Origin: Lachnospiraceae bacterium 10-1
GTDB taxonomy: Bacteria > Bacillota > Clostridia > Lachnospirales > Lachnospiraceae
Assembly (NCBI GenBank): GCA_000403495.2
Contig: KE159810.1
Coordinates: 124,001-188,000 of the forward strand
Length of the DNA stretch: 64,000 nt
Direction: 5' to 3'
A program made the position numbers and the translations under genes. How positions within the stretch are numbered: position 1 is the stretch's first letter; every line of letters starts with the position of its first letter. Under the pieces are notes generated by a model. The model saw only the letters and a program-made list of their open reading frames with translations. It ran no database searches and was not told where the DNA came from. This document shows positions 17,898 through 26,498 of the stretch, piece after piece.

Positions 17898-18782
17898 ATG
17901 CTGCTTACGTTAAAAGATCAAGGTTATACTGTCCAGATAGAGACAGTAGGGGCTGAATTAAAGTCCTACAAAAATGAAACCGGCAAGGAATTTATCTGGA
18001 ATTCAGATCCTGCCTTTTGGTTCCGTTCTTCCCCCCTTTTATTTCCAACCATCGGAAACCTCCGAGACGGAAAAACATGGATAAACGGTACGGAATATGA
18101 AATACCCAAACATGGTTTTGCTAAAACCACTGATATGGAATACGAAAAGGAATCTGACAATAAAATTACTTTTTTCTTCCAGTATAATGAAGACACCTTA
18201 AAATGTTACCCATTCCGCTTCCGTCTCAGCATGGCCTATGAGTTGAATGGTCCTGAGCTTCATATCACATATCTGGTGGAAAATAAGGGTGATAAAGATA
18301 TGTACTATCATCTTGGTGCCCATCCCGGATTTATGTGCCCCCTTAATGAAGGTGAAAAATTTTCGGATTATGTCTTAAAATTCCCTTACAGGGAAACCTG
18401 TGACAGCCCTGTATACGATTTGAAAAATTTACAATTTGATCCGGTAAATACCAGACGTTTCTTAGATGACAGTGACACCATACATTTGGAGTACTCTCTT
18501 TTTGATACGGATGCAATGGTATTTCCTTATATGAAATCAAAAAGCGTACAGCTTATCAATCCTTCCACGGGAAAAGGCGTACAGGTGGATTATCCTGATT
18601 TTGCCACTGTTGCTTTCTGGACTCCCTCTAATGTGGAAGCGCCTTTCTTATGTGTAGAGCCCTGGAATGGTGCAGCTATTTTTGCAGATGAAGATAACAA
18701 CTTTATAAACAAGAGGGATATTCAAATGTTAAAAGAAGGCGAAAGTAAGTCTTATCAGTTAGCCATCCGCCTTCTTGTATAA
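17898..18782 (+). CDS. Aldose 1-epimerase family protein (LacX-like)
   Basis: Galactose-mutarotase-fold protein of about 294 residues. It shows SSPLLFPTIGNLRDG and EIPKHGFAKTTDME (the RHG-type arginine/histidine segment is KHGF here), YHLGAHPGFMCPL and the late acidic motif FLCVEPWNG. These match the LacX-type aldose-epimerase clade, which acts on free sugars or sugar phosphates. The ATG at 17898 follows AAAGGA with eight bases; earlier ATGs lack a usable site. It is 45 bases after the LacI-type gene on the same strand, so the two are probably co-transcribed, and the protein may feed the correct anomer into the neighbouring pathway. Confidence 0.85.
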   Translation: MLLTLKDQGYTVQIETVGAELKSYKNETGKEFIWNSDPAFWFRSSPLLFPTIGNLRDGKTWINGTEYEIPKHGFAKTTDMEYEKESDNKITFFFQYNEDTLKCYPFRFRLSMAYELNGPELHITYLVENKGDKDMYYHLGAHPGFMCPLNEGEKFSDYVLKFPYRETCDSPVYDLKNLQFDPVNTRRFLDDSDTIHLEYSLFDTDAMVFPYMKSKSVQLINPSTGKGVQVDYPDFATVAFWTPSNVEAPFLCVEPWNGAAIFADEDNNFINKRDIQMLKEGESKSYQLAIRLLV

Positions 18783-18798
18783 GGCCTTCTACTGTATT

Positions 18799-18839
18799 AT
18801 ACAACAAATGGCACGCTTTGCGCGTGCCATTTGTTGTAT
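18799..18839. terminator. Bidirectional terminator hairpin between convergent genes
   Basis: A perfect 18-base inverted repeat: ATACAACAAATGGCACGC (18799-18816), loop TTTGC, and its complement (18822-18839). It begins 16 bases after the aldose-epimerase stop and directly abuts the stop codon of the convergent PurF-like gene at 18840. On plus it runs into a short T-rich stretch; on minus the stem ends in A/T pairs. Its position between convergent genes supports use in both directions. Confidence 0.85.
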
Positions 18840-20246
18840 TTATTCCTTCCCATCCCAGCAGAAAGTACATAGTTTACTTTTATCAATTCCTACTGATTCC
18901 ATCATATCATCCAACCGATGATACTTTAAGGATGTAAAATTAAGCTGCACTCCGATCCTCTTTATCATTTCCTGATACTCAGGCGTTTCCGGATTAGAGT
19001 AAGCACTTAAATTTACATTTTTTCCATCTCCTTCCATTTCCTTGATAATCCTTCTGGTAATCAGATCCATCTCAGAGGTGGAACGGGAAAAGTTTAAGTA
19101 TTTACATCCGTATAAAAGAGGAGGACAGGCAGGCCTTATATGAACCTCCTTTGCCCCACTCTGGTATAAAAATTCAGTTGTTTCACGAAGCTGGGTACCC
19201 CTCACAATGGAATCATCAATGAGCAAAAGCTTTTTGTCATGAATCAGATCATGTACCGGTATCAGCTTCATTTTTGCAATTAAATTCCTCTGGCTCTGTA
19301 TGGTAGGCATAAAGGACCTAGGCCAGGTAGGCGTATATTTAATAAAAGGCCTGGAAAAGGGAACTCCCGACTCATTAGAATAACCAATTGCATGGGCAAT
19401 TCCCGAATCCGGCACACCCGCTACATTATCAGGCTCTGCGTCATCTCTCTTTGCAAGCAGCCTGCCGCAGTTATAACGCATCTTCTCCACACTGATGCCC
19501 TCATAGGAAGAAGAAGGATAGCCGTAATACACCCATAGAAAGGTACAAATTTTCATTTCGCTGCCAGGATTTACCAGTGTCCGCACCTCTTCCGGCGTTA
19601 CAATAACAATTTCTCCCGGTCCTAATTCCCGCTCTTCCACATATCCTAAATTCAAATAGGCAAAGTTTTCAAAAGAAACACAATGCCCTTCTTCTTTTTT
19701 GCCTACGGCAACAGGCGTTCTTCCCATCTTGTCCCTTGCAGCATAAATTCCCTTAGGGGTAAGCAGTGCAAGCGTCATGGAACCATCAATCAATTCCTGG
19801 GCATAACGGATACCCTCAATTAAATTATCCTTTTGATTGATAATCGCTGCAACCAGCTCCGTTGCATTGATATCTCCACCGCTCATTTCCAAAAAGTGAG
19901 TATGTCCCAGGTTGAAAATCTCTTTTACGATCTCATCCATGTTGTTGATTTTTCCCACTGTCATAATGGCATAAGTTCCATGATGGGACCGTACTAAAAG
20001 AGGCTGCGGCTCATAATCGGAAATACAGCCAATCCCAAGGTTCCCATGCATTTTATTTACATCTTTATCAAACTTGGTACGAAAAGGTGCATTTTCAATA
20101 TTATGAATTGCACGGTCAAATCCAGTGTCTTTATCATACACTGCCATTCCGGCTCTTCTCGTGCCTAAATGAGAGTGATAATCCGTACCAAAAAATAAAT
20201 CAAACACACAATCTTTTTTTGAAGCCACTCCAAAAAATCCGCCCAA
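18840..20246 (-). CDS. PurF-like phosphoribosyltransferase paralogue lacking the glutaminase cysteine
   Basis: Paralogue of amidophosphoribosyltransferase, 468 residues. The PRPP-binding loop is intact (LLLIDDSIVRGTQLRE), and so are the cysteines that hold the Fe-S cluster in B. subtilis PurF (KICTF, PPLLYGC and C-terminal CTFC). The N-terminus reads MGGFFGVA where true PurF has CGVFG, so the catalytic Cys is Gly; the RHRGQ-, GHxRYST- and AHNGNL-type glutaminase motifs are also degraded. It therefore should not hydrolyse glutamine. A canonical PurF is encoded two genes upstream (21806-23281). Possible roles are an ammonia-dependent enzyme, a regulatory subunit, or a different PRPP transferase. 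It lies 13 bases after purB and ends at a strong terminator. Confidence 0.88.
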   Translation of the reverse strand: MGGFFGVASKKDCVFDLFFGTDYHSHLGTRRAGMAVYDKDTGFDRAIHNIENAPFRTKFDKDVNKMHGNLGIGCISDYEPQPLLVRSHHGTYAIMTVGKINNMDEIVKEIFNLGHTHFLEMSGGDINATELVAAIINQKDNLIEGIRYAQELIDGSMTLALLTPKGIYAARDKMGRTPVAVGKKEEGHCVSFENFAYLNLGYVEERELGPGEIVIVTPEEVRTLVNPGSEMKICTFLWVYYGYPSSSYEGISVEKMRYNCGRLLAKRDDAEPDNVAGVPDSGIAHAIGYSNESGVPFSRPFIKYTPTWPRSFMPTIQSQRNLIAKMKLIPVHDLIHDKKLLLIDDSIVRGTQLRETTEFLYQSGAKEVHIRPACPPLLYGCKYLNFSRSTSEMDLITRRIIKEMEGDGKNVNLSAYSNPETPEYQEMIKRIGVQLNFTSLKYHRLDDMMESVGIDKSKLCTFCWDGKE

Positions 20247-20259
20247 AATTCACGCCTCC

Positions 20260-21711
20260 TTAAACATTAATCTCTGCTTTTATACCAAGAAGTTCCTTGT
20301 TCTTATCAAGAACAGGCTGTATCACCTTTGTAAGGAAACTCTCTACCTGCTCTTTGGAGCGTCCCACATATCTGGAAGGCTCCATTGTTTTCTGCAGATC
20401 TTCCAGTTTCATAGGAAATGCCGAATCTGCCGCAATCAGCTCAAGAAGATTATTTTCCTTTCCTTCCACCTTTACGTTCTTTCCTGCTTCCATGGACAGT
20501 TCTCTGATCCTCTCATGAAGCTCCTGCCTGTTTCCCCCCATCTTTACCGCATCCATCATAATGTTTTCCGTAGCCATAAAGGGAAGCTCGCTCATCATAT
20601 GTTTTTCAATTACCTTAGGATAAACCACCAAACCGTCCACCACATTCAGACACAAATCTAAAATTCCGTCCACTGCAAGGAACCCTTCCGGAATAGAAAG
20701 GCGCTTGTTGGCAGAATCATCCAGGGTTCTTTCAAACCACTGTGTGGCAGAGGTAATTGCCGGATTTAAAGCATCAATCATCACATACCTTGCAAGAGAG
20801 GCTATCCGCTCACTCCTCATAGGATTTCTCTTATAAGCCATCGCGGACGAACCGATCTGACTCTTTTCAAAAGGCTCCTCTACTTCTTTTAAATGCTGTA
20901 AAAGTCTTATATCATTTGACATTTTGTGGGCGCTGGCGGCAATACCTGCAAGCACATTTGCCACTCTGGTATCCACTTTACGGGAATAGGTCTGCCCTGA
21001 AACCGGATAGCATTCCTGAAATCCCATTTTTTCCGCAATCATGGGATCAATTTTATCAATGGTCTCCTGATCTCCGTTAAACAGCTCCAAAAAGGATGCC
21101 TGGGTACCGGTGGTTCCCTTGGAACCTAAAAGCTTCATGCCGGAAAGCACATGATCCAGATCTTCTAAATCAAGCATAAACTCCTGCATCCAAAGAGTCG
21201 CCCGCTTTCCCACTGTTGTAGGCTGGGCAGGCTGAAAATGTGTAAATGCAAGTGTAGGCTGGGATTTATATTTATCTGCAAAAGCCGCCAATTCATAAAG
21301 CACGTTGACCAGCTTTTTTTTCACCAGCAAAAGAGCCTTTTTCATCACAATAATATCCGTATTATCTCCCACATAACAGCTGGTAGCTCCAAGATGAATG
21401 ATGCCTGCTGCCTTCGGGCACTGCTGTCCATAAGCATATACATGGCTCATAACATCATGACGCACCTCTTTTTCCCTTGCCTTTGCCACTTCATAATTAA
21501 TGTCCTGTGCATGTGCCTTAAGCTCGTCAATCTGTTCTTTTGTGATCACCGGCTTTCCATTCTGAGAAAGGCCAAGCTCCATTTCTGTTTCGGCCAAAGC
21601 AATCCAAAGCTTTCTCCAGGTCCGAAACTTCATGTCGGGAGAAAAAATATACTGCATTTCCCTGCTGGCATACCGTTCCGATAGGGGGCTGACATATTTA
21701 TCCGTACTCAT
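20260..21711 (-). CDS. purB: Adenylosuccinate lyase
   Basis: Fumarase-superfamily lyase of 483 residues acting twice in purine synthesis, on SAICAR and on adenylosuccinate. The superfamily signature is GSSAMAYKRNPMRSE (about residues 287-301), preceded by the catalytic-region motifs HDVMSHVYAYG and HLGATSCYVGDN. The family's usual length is 430-480. It begins with a good leader and probable promoter (21751-21779) and is followed 13 bases later by the PurF-like paralogue, so the two appear to form one transcript. Confidence 0.95.
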   Translation of the reverse strand: MSTDKYVSPLSERYASREMQYIFSPDMKFRTWRKLWIALAETEMELGLSQNGKPVITKEQIDELKAHAQDINYEVAKAREKEVRHDVMSHVYAYGQQCPKAAGIIHLGATSCYVGDNTDIIVMKKALLLVKKKLVNVLYELAAFADKYKSQPTLAFTHFQPAQPTTVGKRATLWMQEFMLDLEDLDHVLSGMKLLGSKGTTGTQASFLELFNGDQETIDKIDPMIAEKMGFQECYPVSGQTYSRKVDTRVANVLAGIAASAHKMSNDIRLLQHLKEVEEPFEKSQIGSSAMAYKRNPMRSERIASLARYVMIDALNPAITSATQWFERTLDDSANKRLSIPEGFLAVDGILDLCLNVVDGLVVYPKVIEKHMMSELPFMATENIMMDAVKMGGNRQELHERIRELSMEAGKNVKVEGKENNLLELIAADSAFPMKLEDLQKTMEPSRYVGRSKEQVESFLTKVIQPVLDKNKELLGIKAEINV

Positions 21712-21750
21712 TTATAAATCTCCTTATTTACCTTATTTTTATTAATGCAG

Positions 21751-21779
21751 ATAATAAAGTAGTGGAAATATTGTCTGAA
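21751..21779 (-). promoter_or_regulatory. Probable promoter of purB and the PurF-like gene
   Basis: On minus, TTCAGA (21774-21779) and TATTAT (21751-21756) are separated by 17 bases, four and five matches to consensus. It lies in the 94-base gap between purF and purB, about 40 bases before the purB start, whose Shine-Dalgarno is AAGGAG. No purine riboswitch structure was recognised here. Confidence 0.5.
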
Positions 21780-21805
21780 TATTCATTTACTTTATCTGTT
21801 TGCTA

Positions 21806-23281
21806 CTATGTGTCATATTCCCCTCTGATATCTTCCGTAGGCGGCTTTAGGGGATAATTTCCATTAAAGCATCCTGTGCAGATCTGGCGTCCTTCAACAA
21901 TCTGTGTCAGCCTTTCTTCCTTAAGATATCCAAGGGAATCGGCTCCTATGATTTTACAGATTTCCTCCACAGAACGGTTGTAAGCGATTAGCTGTTCTCT
22001 TGCAGGCACATCTGTTCCAAAATAGCATGGCCACAAAAAGGGCGGCGAGCTAACCCGCATATGTACTTCTTTAGCGCCTGCTTCCCGCAGCATATGCACA
22101 ATCCTGTCCGAGGTAGTGCCTCTCACAATGGAATCATCAATCATAATCACTCTCTTGCCATCCACTGCCTCTTTTAAAACGTTCAATTTTACCCGCACAC
22201 TGCTTTCCCTGCTCTTCTGCCCCGGCTTGATAAAGGTTCTTCCCACATAGCTATTTTTTACAAAAGCCTGTCCGTAAGGAATCCCTGACTGCAAAGAATA
22301 GCCAAGCGCCGCACAGTTGCCCGATTCCGGCACTCCCACCACCAAATCCGCCCCCGCAGGGGAATCCATTGCCAGAAATTTTCCTGCCAGAATACGGGAA
22401 TTGTAGACGCTCATACCGTCAATATAGCTGTCAGGCCTTGCAAAATAAATATATTCAAACACACACCTGGCATGTTTTTCTTTCGAGATGCACATGCTTT
22501 TATCCGACTCAATGCCATTTTCCGGAGAAATGGTAACAATCTCTCCCGGCTCCACATCTCTTACAAAGGACGCCCCTACCGTATCAAGAGCGCAGGTTTC
22601 CGAAGCCAGAATATAGGCATGATCCCGCTTTCCAATACAAAGGGGTTTAAATCCAAAAGGATCTCTGGCTCCAATCAGCTTGCGGGGCGACATAATAATC
22701 AGGGAATAGGCCCCTTTTAGCTTTTTCATAGCCCGTCCCACCGCTTCTTCAACGGTATTGGAATTTAACCGCTCTCTTGCAATATGATAGGCAATCACCT
22801 CAGAATCAATGGTAGTCTGAAAAATTGCCCCGGTATATTCCAGCTGCCTTTTCAATTCCGGTGCATTGATTAAGTTTCCATTATGGGCAAGCCCGAGGGT
22901 TCCTTTTACATAATTTAATACCAGAGGCTGGGCATTTTCTCTGGTAGAGCTTCCGGCAGTGGAATACCGCACGTGCCCTACCCCGATATCTCCCTTTAAC
23001 TTTTCTAAAATTTCCGGAGTGAAGGCTTCATTTAAAAGCCCCATGTCTTTAGAACTTAATACCTTTCCCTTAGGCCCTTTGGTATCACTTACCGCAATAC
23101 CGCAGCTTTCCTGGCCTCTGTGCTGCAATGCATATAACCCATAATAAATCGTGGATGCCACATCTGCGCCCTCAAAATCATACATTCCAAAGACGCCGCA
23201 CTCTTCTCCCGGCTTATCCGCCCATCCGGTACCTGTATAGTCATGTTTTCCCTCCACAGGCATAACGCTTTTTCTTTTCAT
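21806..23281 (-). CDS. purF: Amidophosphoribosyltransferase
   Basis: Glutamine PRPP amidotransferase, the committed step of purine synthesis; 491 residues. A 27-residue propeptide precedes CGVFGMYDF, so Cys28 becomes the N-terminal nucleophile after processing. Glutaminase motifs ALQHRGQESCG, GHVRYSTAGSS and LAHNGNLIN are intact. The PRTase loop is VIMIDDSIVRGTTSD, and the Fe-S cysteines appear as HARCVF, FLWPCYF and CTGC near the C-terminus. It starts at 23281 with GGGAG upstream and follows purC by 35 bases. The PurF-like protein at 18840-20246 keeps the PRTase and Fe-S features but not the glutaminase site. Confidence 0.96.
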   Translation of the reverse strand: MKRKSVMPVEGKHDYTGTGWADKPGEECGVFGMYDFEGADVASTIYYGLYALQHRGQESCGIAVSDTKGPKGKVLSSKDMGLLNEAFTPEILEKLKGDIGVGHVRYSTAGSSTRENAQPLVLNYVKGTLGLAHNGNLINAPELKRQLEYTGAIFQTTIDSEVIAYHIARERLNSNTVEEAVGRAMKKLKGAYSLIIMSPRKLIGARDPFGFKPLCIGKRDHAYILASETCALDTVGASFVRDVEPGEIVTISPENGIESDKSMCISKEKHARCVFEYIYFARPDSYIDGMSVYNSRILAGKFLAMDSPAGADLVVGVPESGNCAALGYSLQSGIPYGQAFVKNSYVGRTFIKPGQKSRESSVRVKLNVLKEAVDGKRVIMIDDSIVRGTTSDRIVHMLREAGAKEVHMRVSSPPFLWPCYFGTDVPAREQLIAYNRSVEEICKIIGADSLGYLKEERLTQIVEGRQICTGCFNGNYPLKPPTEDIRGEYDT

Positions 23282-23316
23282 CTGATAAACTCCCTGCCAT
23301 CCGGCAAACTTCCTGT

Positions 23317-24024
23317 TTATGCAAGTCCCAGACGTTTAAACACTTCATTATATGCTTCTTCCACATTTCCAAGATCTCTGCGGAAACGGTCTTTATCCAG
23401 CTTTTCATTGGTATTTACATCCCATAACCTGCAGGTGTCAGGTGATGTTTCGTCCGCCAGAAGAATCTGTCCGTGAAAACGTCCGAACTCGATCTTAAAA
23501 TCGATTAATTTAATATCAGCCTGAAGGAAATAAGCCTTTAACACTTCATTTACCTTAAAAGCATATTTCTTAATGGTTTCAATTTCTTCCCATGTGGCAA
23601 GTCCAAGGGCAACTGCAAAGTAACTGTTAATCAGAGGATCGCCCAGTTCATCATTCTTGTAGCTGAACTCAATGGTAGGCTCCTTAAAGGGAGTTCCCTC
23701 AGGCACGCCAAGACGCTTGGAAAAGCTGCCTGCTGCCACATTCCTGATAATTACCTCAAGGGGAACAATCTCAACCTTTTTTACTGCTGTCTCTCTATCG
23801 CTTAATTCCTCGATCAAATGAGTAGGAACTCCTTCTTTTTCAAGAAGCTTAAACACATGATTGGTCATGCGGTTATTGATAACCCCTTTTCCAACGATGG
23901 TTCCCTTCTTTTCTCCGTTAAACGCTGTGGCATCATCCTTGTAATCCACAATTACCACATCGGGATCATTTGTCGCAAATACCTTTTTTGCCTTTCCCTC
24001 ATATAGCTGTTCTAATTTTTCCAT
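23317..24024 (-). CDS. purC: Phosphoribosylaminoimidazole-succinocarboxamide synthase
   Basis: SAICAR synthetase, 235 residues. Family features include [14 protein letters not shown] at the N-terminus, [22 protein letters not shown]-type [26 protein letters not shown] and [14 protein letters not shown]. The ATG at 24022-24024 is preferred over the one at 24036: GGAGG lies five bases before it and overlaps the upstream reading. It follows the amino-acid transporter ATPase gene by 38 bases and precedes purF by 35, so purC-purF may be read through from the transporter operon. Confidence 0.96.
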   Translation of the reverse strand: MEKLEQLYEGKAKKVFATNDPDVVIVDYKDDATAFNGEKKGTIVGKGVINNRMTNHVFKLLEKEGVPTHLIEELSDRETAVKKVEIVPLEVIIRNVAAGSFSKRLGVPEGTPFKEPTIEFSYKNDELGDPLINSYFAVALGLATWEEIETIKKYAFKVNEVLKAYFLQADIKLIDFKIEFGRFHGQILLADETSPDTCRLWDVNTNEKLDKDRFRRDLGNVEEAYNEVFKRLGLA

Positions 24025-24062
24025 GATTTCCTCCATTCCGCCGCTTTTTCGGCAATAAAATT

Positions 24063-24833
24063 TTATGCTTGAAATTTTTTGGTAAACTCCCGCACCCGTT
24101 CTTTATCTGAAGAAAAAACTTCCTCCGGCGTCCCCTGTTCCACAATCACGCCCTGATCCATAAAAATAATCCGGTCAGATAATTCTCTGGCAAACTGCAT
24201 CTCATGGGTTACTATAATCATAGTCATATGTTCCTTTGCAAGCTGCCGGATTACCTTAAGCACCTCTCCGGTAAGCTCAGGATCCAATGCAGAAGTAGGC
24301 TCATCAAAAAAAAGAATTTTAGGCTGTAATGCCAGCGCTCTTGCAATGGATACTCTCTGCTGCTGTCCTCCTGACAACTGATAAGGATAAGCATCTGCCT
24401 TGTCAGAAAGTCCAAGCTGCTCCAGCAGCTTTTCCGCCCTTATCCTTGCCTCACTTTTCGATATTCCTTCCACACTCACAGGTGCATCCGTTATATTTTT
24501 CATAACACTGTAATGGGGAAACAAATTAAAATTCTGAAACACAAGACCAAAGTTTTTCCGAATTTCCCTAAGCTCTGCTTTCCCTGCATAAATGCATTTT
24601 CCATTTTCTTCCCAGGCAGCCTTTTTCCCAAGATAGATCAGTTCCCCGCCCTCCATCCTCTCCAGCATGGCAGCACAGCGAAGCAGGGTTGACTTTCCGG
24701 AACCGGAAGGACCTATAATGGATACCACCTCTCCTTTCTTCACAGAAAGAGAAATATCTTTGATAACATCAAGCCCCTCAAATCCCTTGCACATATGATT
24801 AATTTCCAATAAGACATTTGTACTGTTTTCCAT
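24063..24833 (-). CDS. Polar amino acid ABC transporter ATPase (GlnQ/HisP type)
   Basis: Nucleotide-binding subunit, 256 residues. Walker [15 protein letters not shown]-loop [12 protein letters not shown], signature [15 protein letters not shown], Walker [16 protein letters not shown] and H-loop IVTHEMQFA are all typical of the polar amino acid family. It is the third gene of a binding protein-permease-ATPase operon (26369 down to 24063). The specific amino acid is not evident. Confidence 0.94.
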   Translation of the reverse strand: MENSTNVLLEINHMCKGFEGLDVIKDISLSVKKGEVVSIIGPSGSGKSTLLRCAAMLERMEGGELIYLGKKAAWEENGKCIYAGKAELREIRKNFGLVFQNFNLFPHYSVMKNITDAPVSVEGISKSEARIRAEKLLEQLGLSDKADAYPYQLSGGQQQRVSIARALALQPKILFFDEPTSALDPELTGEVLKVIRQLAKEHMTMIIVTHEMQFARELSDRIIFMDQGVIVEQGTPEEVFSSDKERVREFTKKFQA

Positions 24834-24862
24834 CTGGTTCCTTTCCTTACATATGATACCAG

Positions 24863-25510
24863 TTATCTGTAATAATTCAAAGCTTTTTCGATTCGTTCCA
24901 TTGAAAATGCCACCACAAAATTAAAAATATAGTAAAATACTCCTGCCGCCATAAGGGGCGCCATGCTCGTTTCCTTTGCCGCAATCTGCTTTGCTAAGGT
25001 AAACATTTCCGCATGGGCCAGCACAAAGGCCAAAGAAGTATCCTTTACAAGGGTAATTGTTTCGTTTGTAATGGAAGGCATAATCCGCTTAATTACCTGA
25101 GGAAGTATAATTTTCACAAAAGTCTGCACCTTGTTATATCCAAGCACCTTAGCCGCCTCATACTGCCCTGCGGGCATAGATTCAATACCTCCCCTGTAGA
25201 TTTCTGCAAAATATGCCGCATAATTAATGGAAAAGGCAAGAATGATGGCAAAAAAACGATACCCTCTTAAATTTAATCCAAATAAATAATAAGGCGCAAA
25301 GTACACCACTAATAGCTGAAGCATTAGTGGTGTACCACGCATAATAGAAATATAGAACTTGCTGATTCCTCTAAGCAGTCCATTTTTAGACATTCTGCCA
25401 AAAGATATAAATAAACCAAGGGGCAGGGAAAATAAAAGCGTCAGGAAAAAAATTTCCGTGGTTGATATCATCCCTTTTCCTAATTGCAATAACATAGTTC
25501 CTACACTCAT
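24863..25510 (-). CDS. Polar amino acid ABC transporter permease
   Basis: Permease of 215 residues of the HisM/GlnP type, with about five helices. The EAA loop reads [22 protein letters not shown]. It follows the binding protein across a strong intercistronic hairpin (25528-25560) and precedes the ATPase by 29 bases. The start at 25508-25510 has AGGAG upstream. A single permease gene implies a homodimeric channel. Confidence 0.93.
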   Translation of the reverse strand: MSVGTMLLQLGKGMISTTEIFFLTLLFSLPLGLFISFGRMSKNGLLRGISKFYISIMRGTPLMLQLLVVYFAPYYLFGLNLRGYRFFAIILAFSINYAAYFAEIYRGGIESMPAGQYEAAKVLGYNKVQTFVKIILPQVIKRIMPSITNETITLVKDTSLAFVLAHAEMFTLAKQIAAKETSMAPLMAAGVFYYIFNFVVAFSMERIEKALNYYR

Positions 25511-25527
25511 TTGTTCTCCTATATAAT

Positions 25528-25560
25528 ATAGTAAACGACATTAAAAATGTCGTTTACTAT
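25528..25560 (-). other. Intercistronic hairpin between binding protein and permease
   Basis: A perfect 15-base inverted repeat, ATAGTAAACGACATT (25528-25542) and its complement (25546-25560), with a three-base loop. It fills the 50-base gap between the binding-protein stop and the permease start. No U-tract follows on minus. By analogy with binding-protein transporter operons, it probably protects or processes the 5' transcript so that the binding protein is made in excess. Confidence 0.7.
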
Positions 25561-25562
25561 TG

Positions 25563-26369
25563 CTATCTGCCCAGGCAGACGCTGCCTTCAAGACCATACT
25601 TTTCGGCAATCTCCATAAAGGTTCCGTCTTCTGCCATCTCTAAAAGTGTTTCTTCCACCTGATCTTTCAACGCTTCATTTCCAAGAAGGAAGCCGATACC
25701 ATACTGCTCTGTTGCCAGCTTTTCTTCTAAGATCAAGTATCCGTCCCCTCTGGATGCAATCTGATAATCTGCAACGCCGATATCTACAGCCAGTGCATCA
25801 ATTGCCCCTGACTCCAAATCCATAAATCCGGTATTATAATCCGCATACTGATTTAACTCTGCAAATGAGGCAGCAAGTTCTGCCCCGTCCCCTTCTAAAG
25901 CTGCCAGTGCGGAAGAGTCCTTTTGAACCCCTACGATCTTTCCTGAAAGATCAGCAAAAGAAGCGATTCCTGTATCTGCTTTCACCACAAATACCTGACT
26001 GTTATCCACATAAGGTACGGAAAAGGTATATGCATCCTCACGTCCGTTCATGGTAAATCCATTCCAGATACAGTCAATGGAACCGGAAGAAAGCTCAAAA
26101 TCCTTAGAATCCCAGTCAATAGGCTGTTTTACAAGTTCCCATCCCCTGCGCGCGCACACTTCCCCTGCAAGATCTAAGTCAAACCCTGTATAATCTCCAT
26201 TTTCATCCATATAACCATAAGGGGGAAATTCTGCATCAAATCCTACCGTAAAAGTTACTCTTTCATTTTCTGCCACTGTCTCCTGGCTTTCCTGTTCCTT
26301 GCTGCCACAGCCAGAAAACACGCCAAAGGACATTGCTGCCACTGTCAATAATACAATAAATTTTTTCAT
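25563..26369 (-). CDS. Polar amino acid ABC transporter substrate-binding lipoprotein
   Basis: SBP_bac_3-family lipoprotein of 268 residues. The signal peptide ends in VFSGCGS, giving an acylated Cys, and the mature domain begins VTFTVGFDAEFPPYGYMDENG with YTGFDLDLA, the classic amino-acid-binding opening. Later segments IDCIWNGFTMNGRE and VDIGVADYQI match the family. The ATG at 26367-26369 is chosen because AAAGG precedes it and the signal peptide begins there; a longer reading adds 12 non-signal residues. A consensus-like promoter lies about 100 bases upstream. Confidence 0.93.
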   Translation of the reverse strand: MKKFIVLLTVAAMSFGVFSGCGSKEQESQETVAENERVTFTVGFDAEFPPYGYMDENGDYTGFDLDLAGEVCARRGWELVKQPIDWDSKDFELSSGSIDCIWNGFTMNGREDAYTFSVPYVDNSQVFVVKADTGIASFADLSGKIVGVQKDSSALAALEGDGAELAASFAELNQYADYNTGFMDLESGAIDALAVDIGVADYQIASRGDGYLILEEKLATEQYGIGFLLGNEALKDQVEETLLEMAEDGTFMEIAEKYGLEGSVCLGR

Positions 26370-26469
26370 TTTCAACCTTTCCTCCACTCTGTTTTCACCA
26401 TGCATGACTCACTTTCACTTCTTCACTGCGTCATATTATCATAGTAAAGTATTTTTACGTCCGAATAAC

Positions 26470-26498
26470 ATGCTATCATGCCGGTTAAGAGAAGTCAA
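26470..26498 (-). promoter_or_regulatory. Promoter of the amino acid transporter operon
   Basis: On minus, TTGACT (26493-26498), a 17-base spacer, and an extended -10 TGATAGCAT ending at 26470. The -35 overlaps the stop codon of the upstream coiled-coil gene (26495). No terminator is visible between the two genes, so some read-through is possible. Confidence 0.7.

Noticed and set aside
18799-18839. Possible attachment site or repeat element
   Set aside because: An 18-base hairpin between two convergent stop codons is best explained as a bidirectional terminator.
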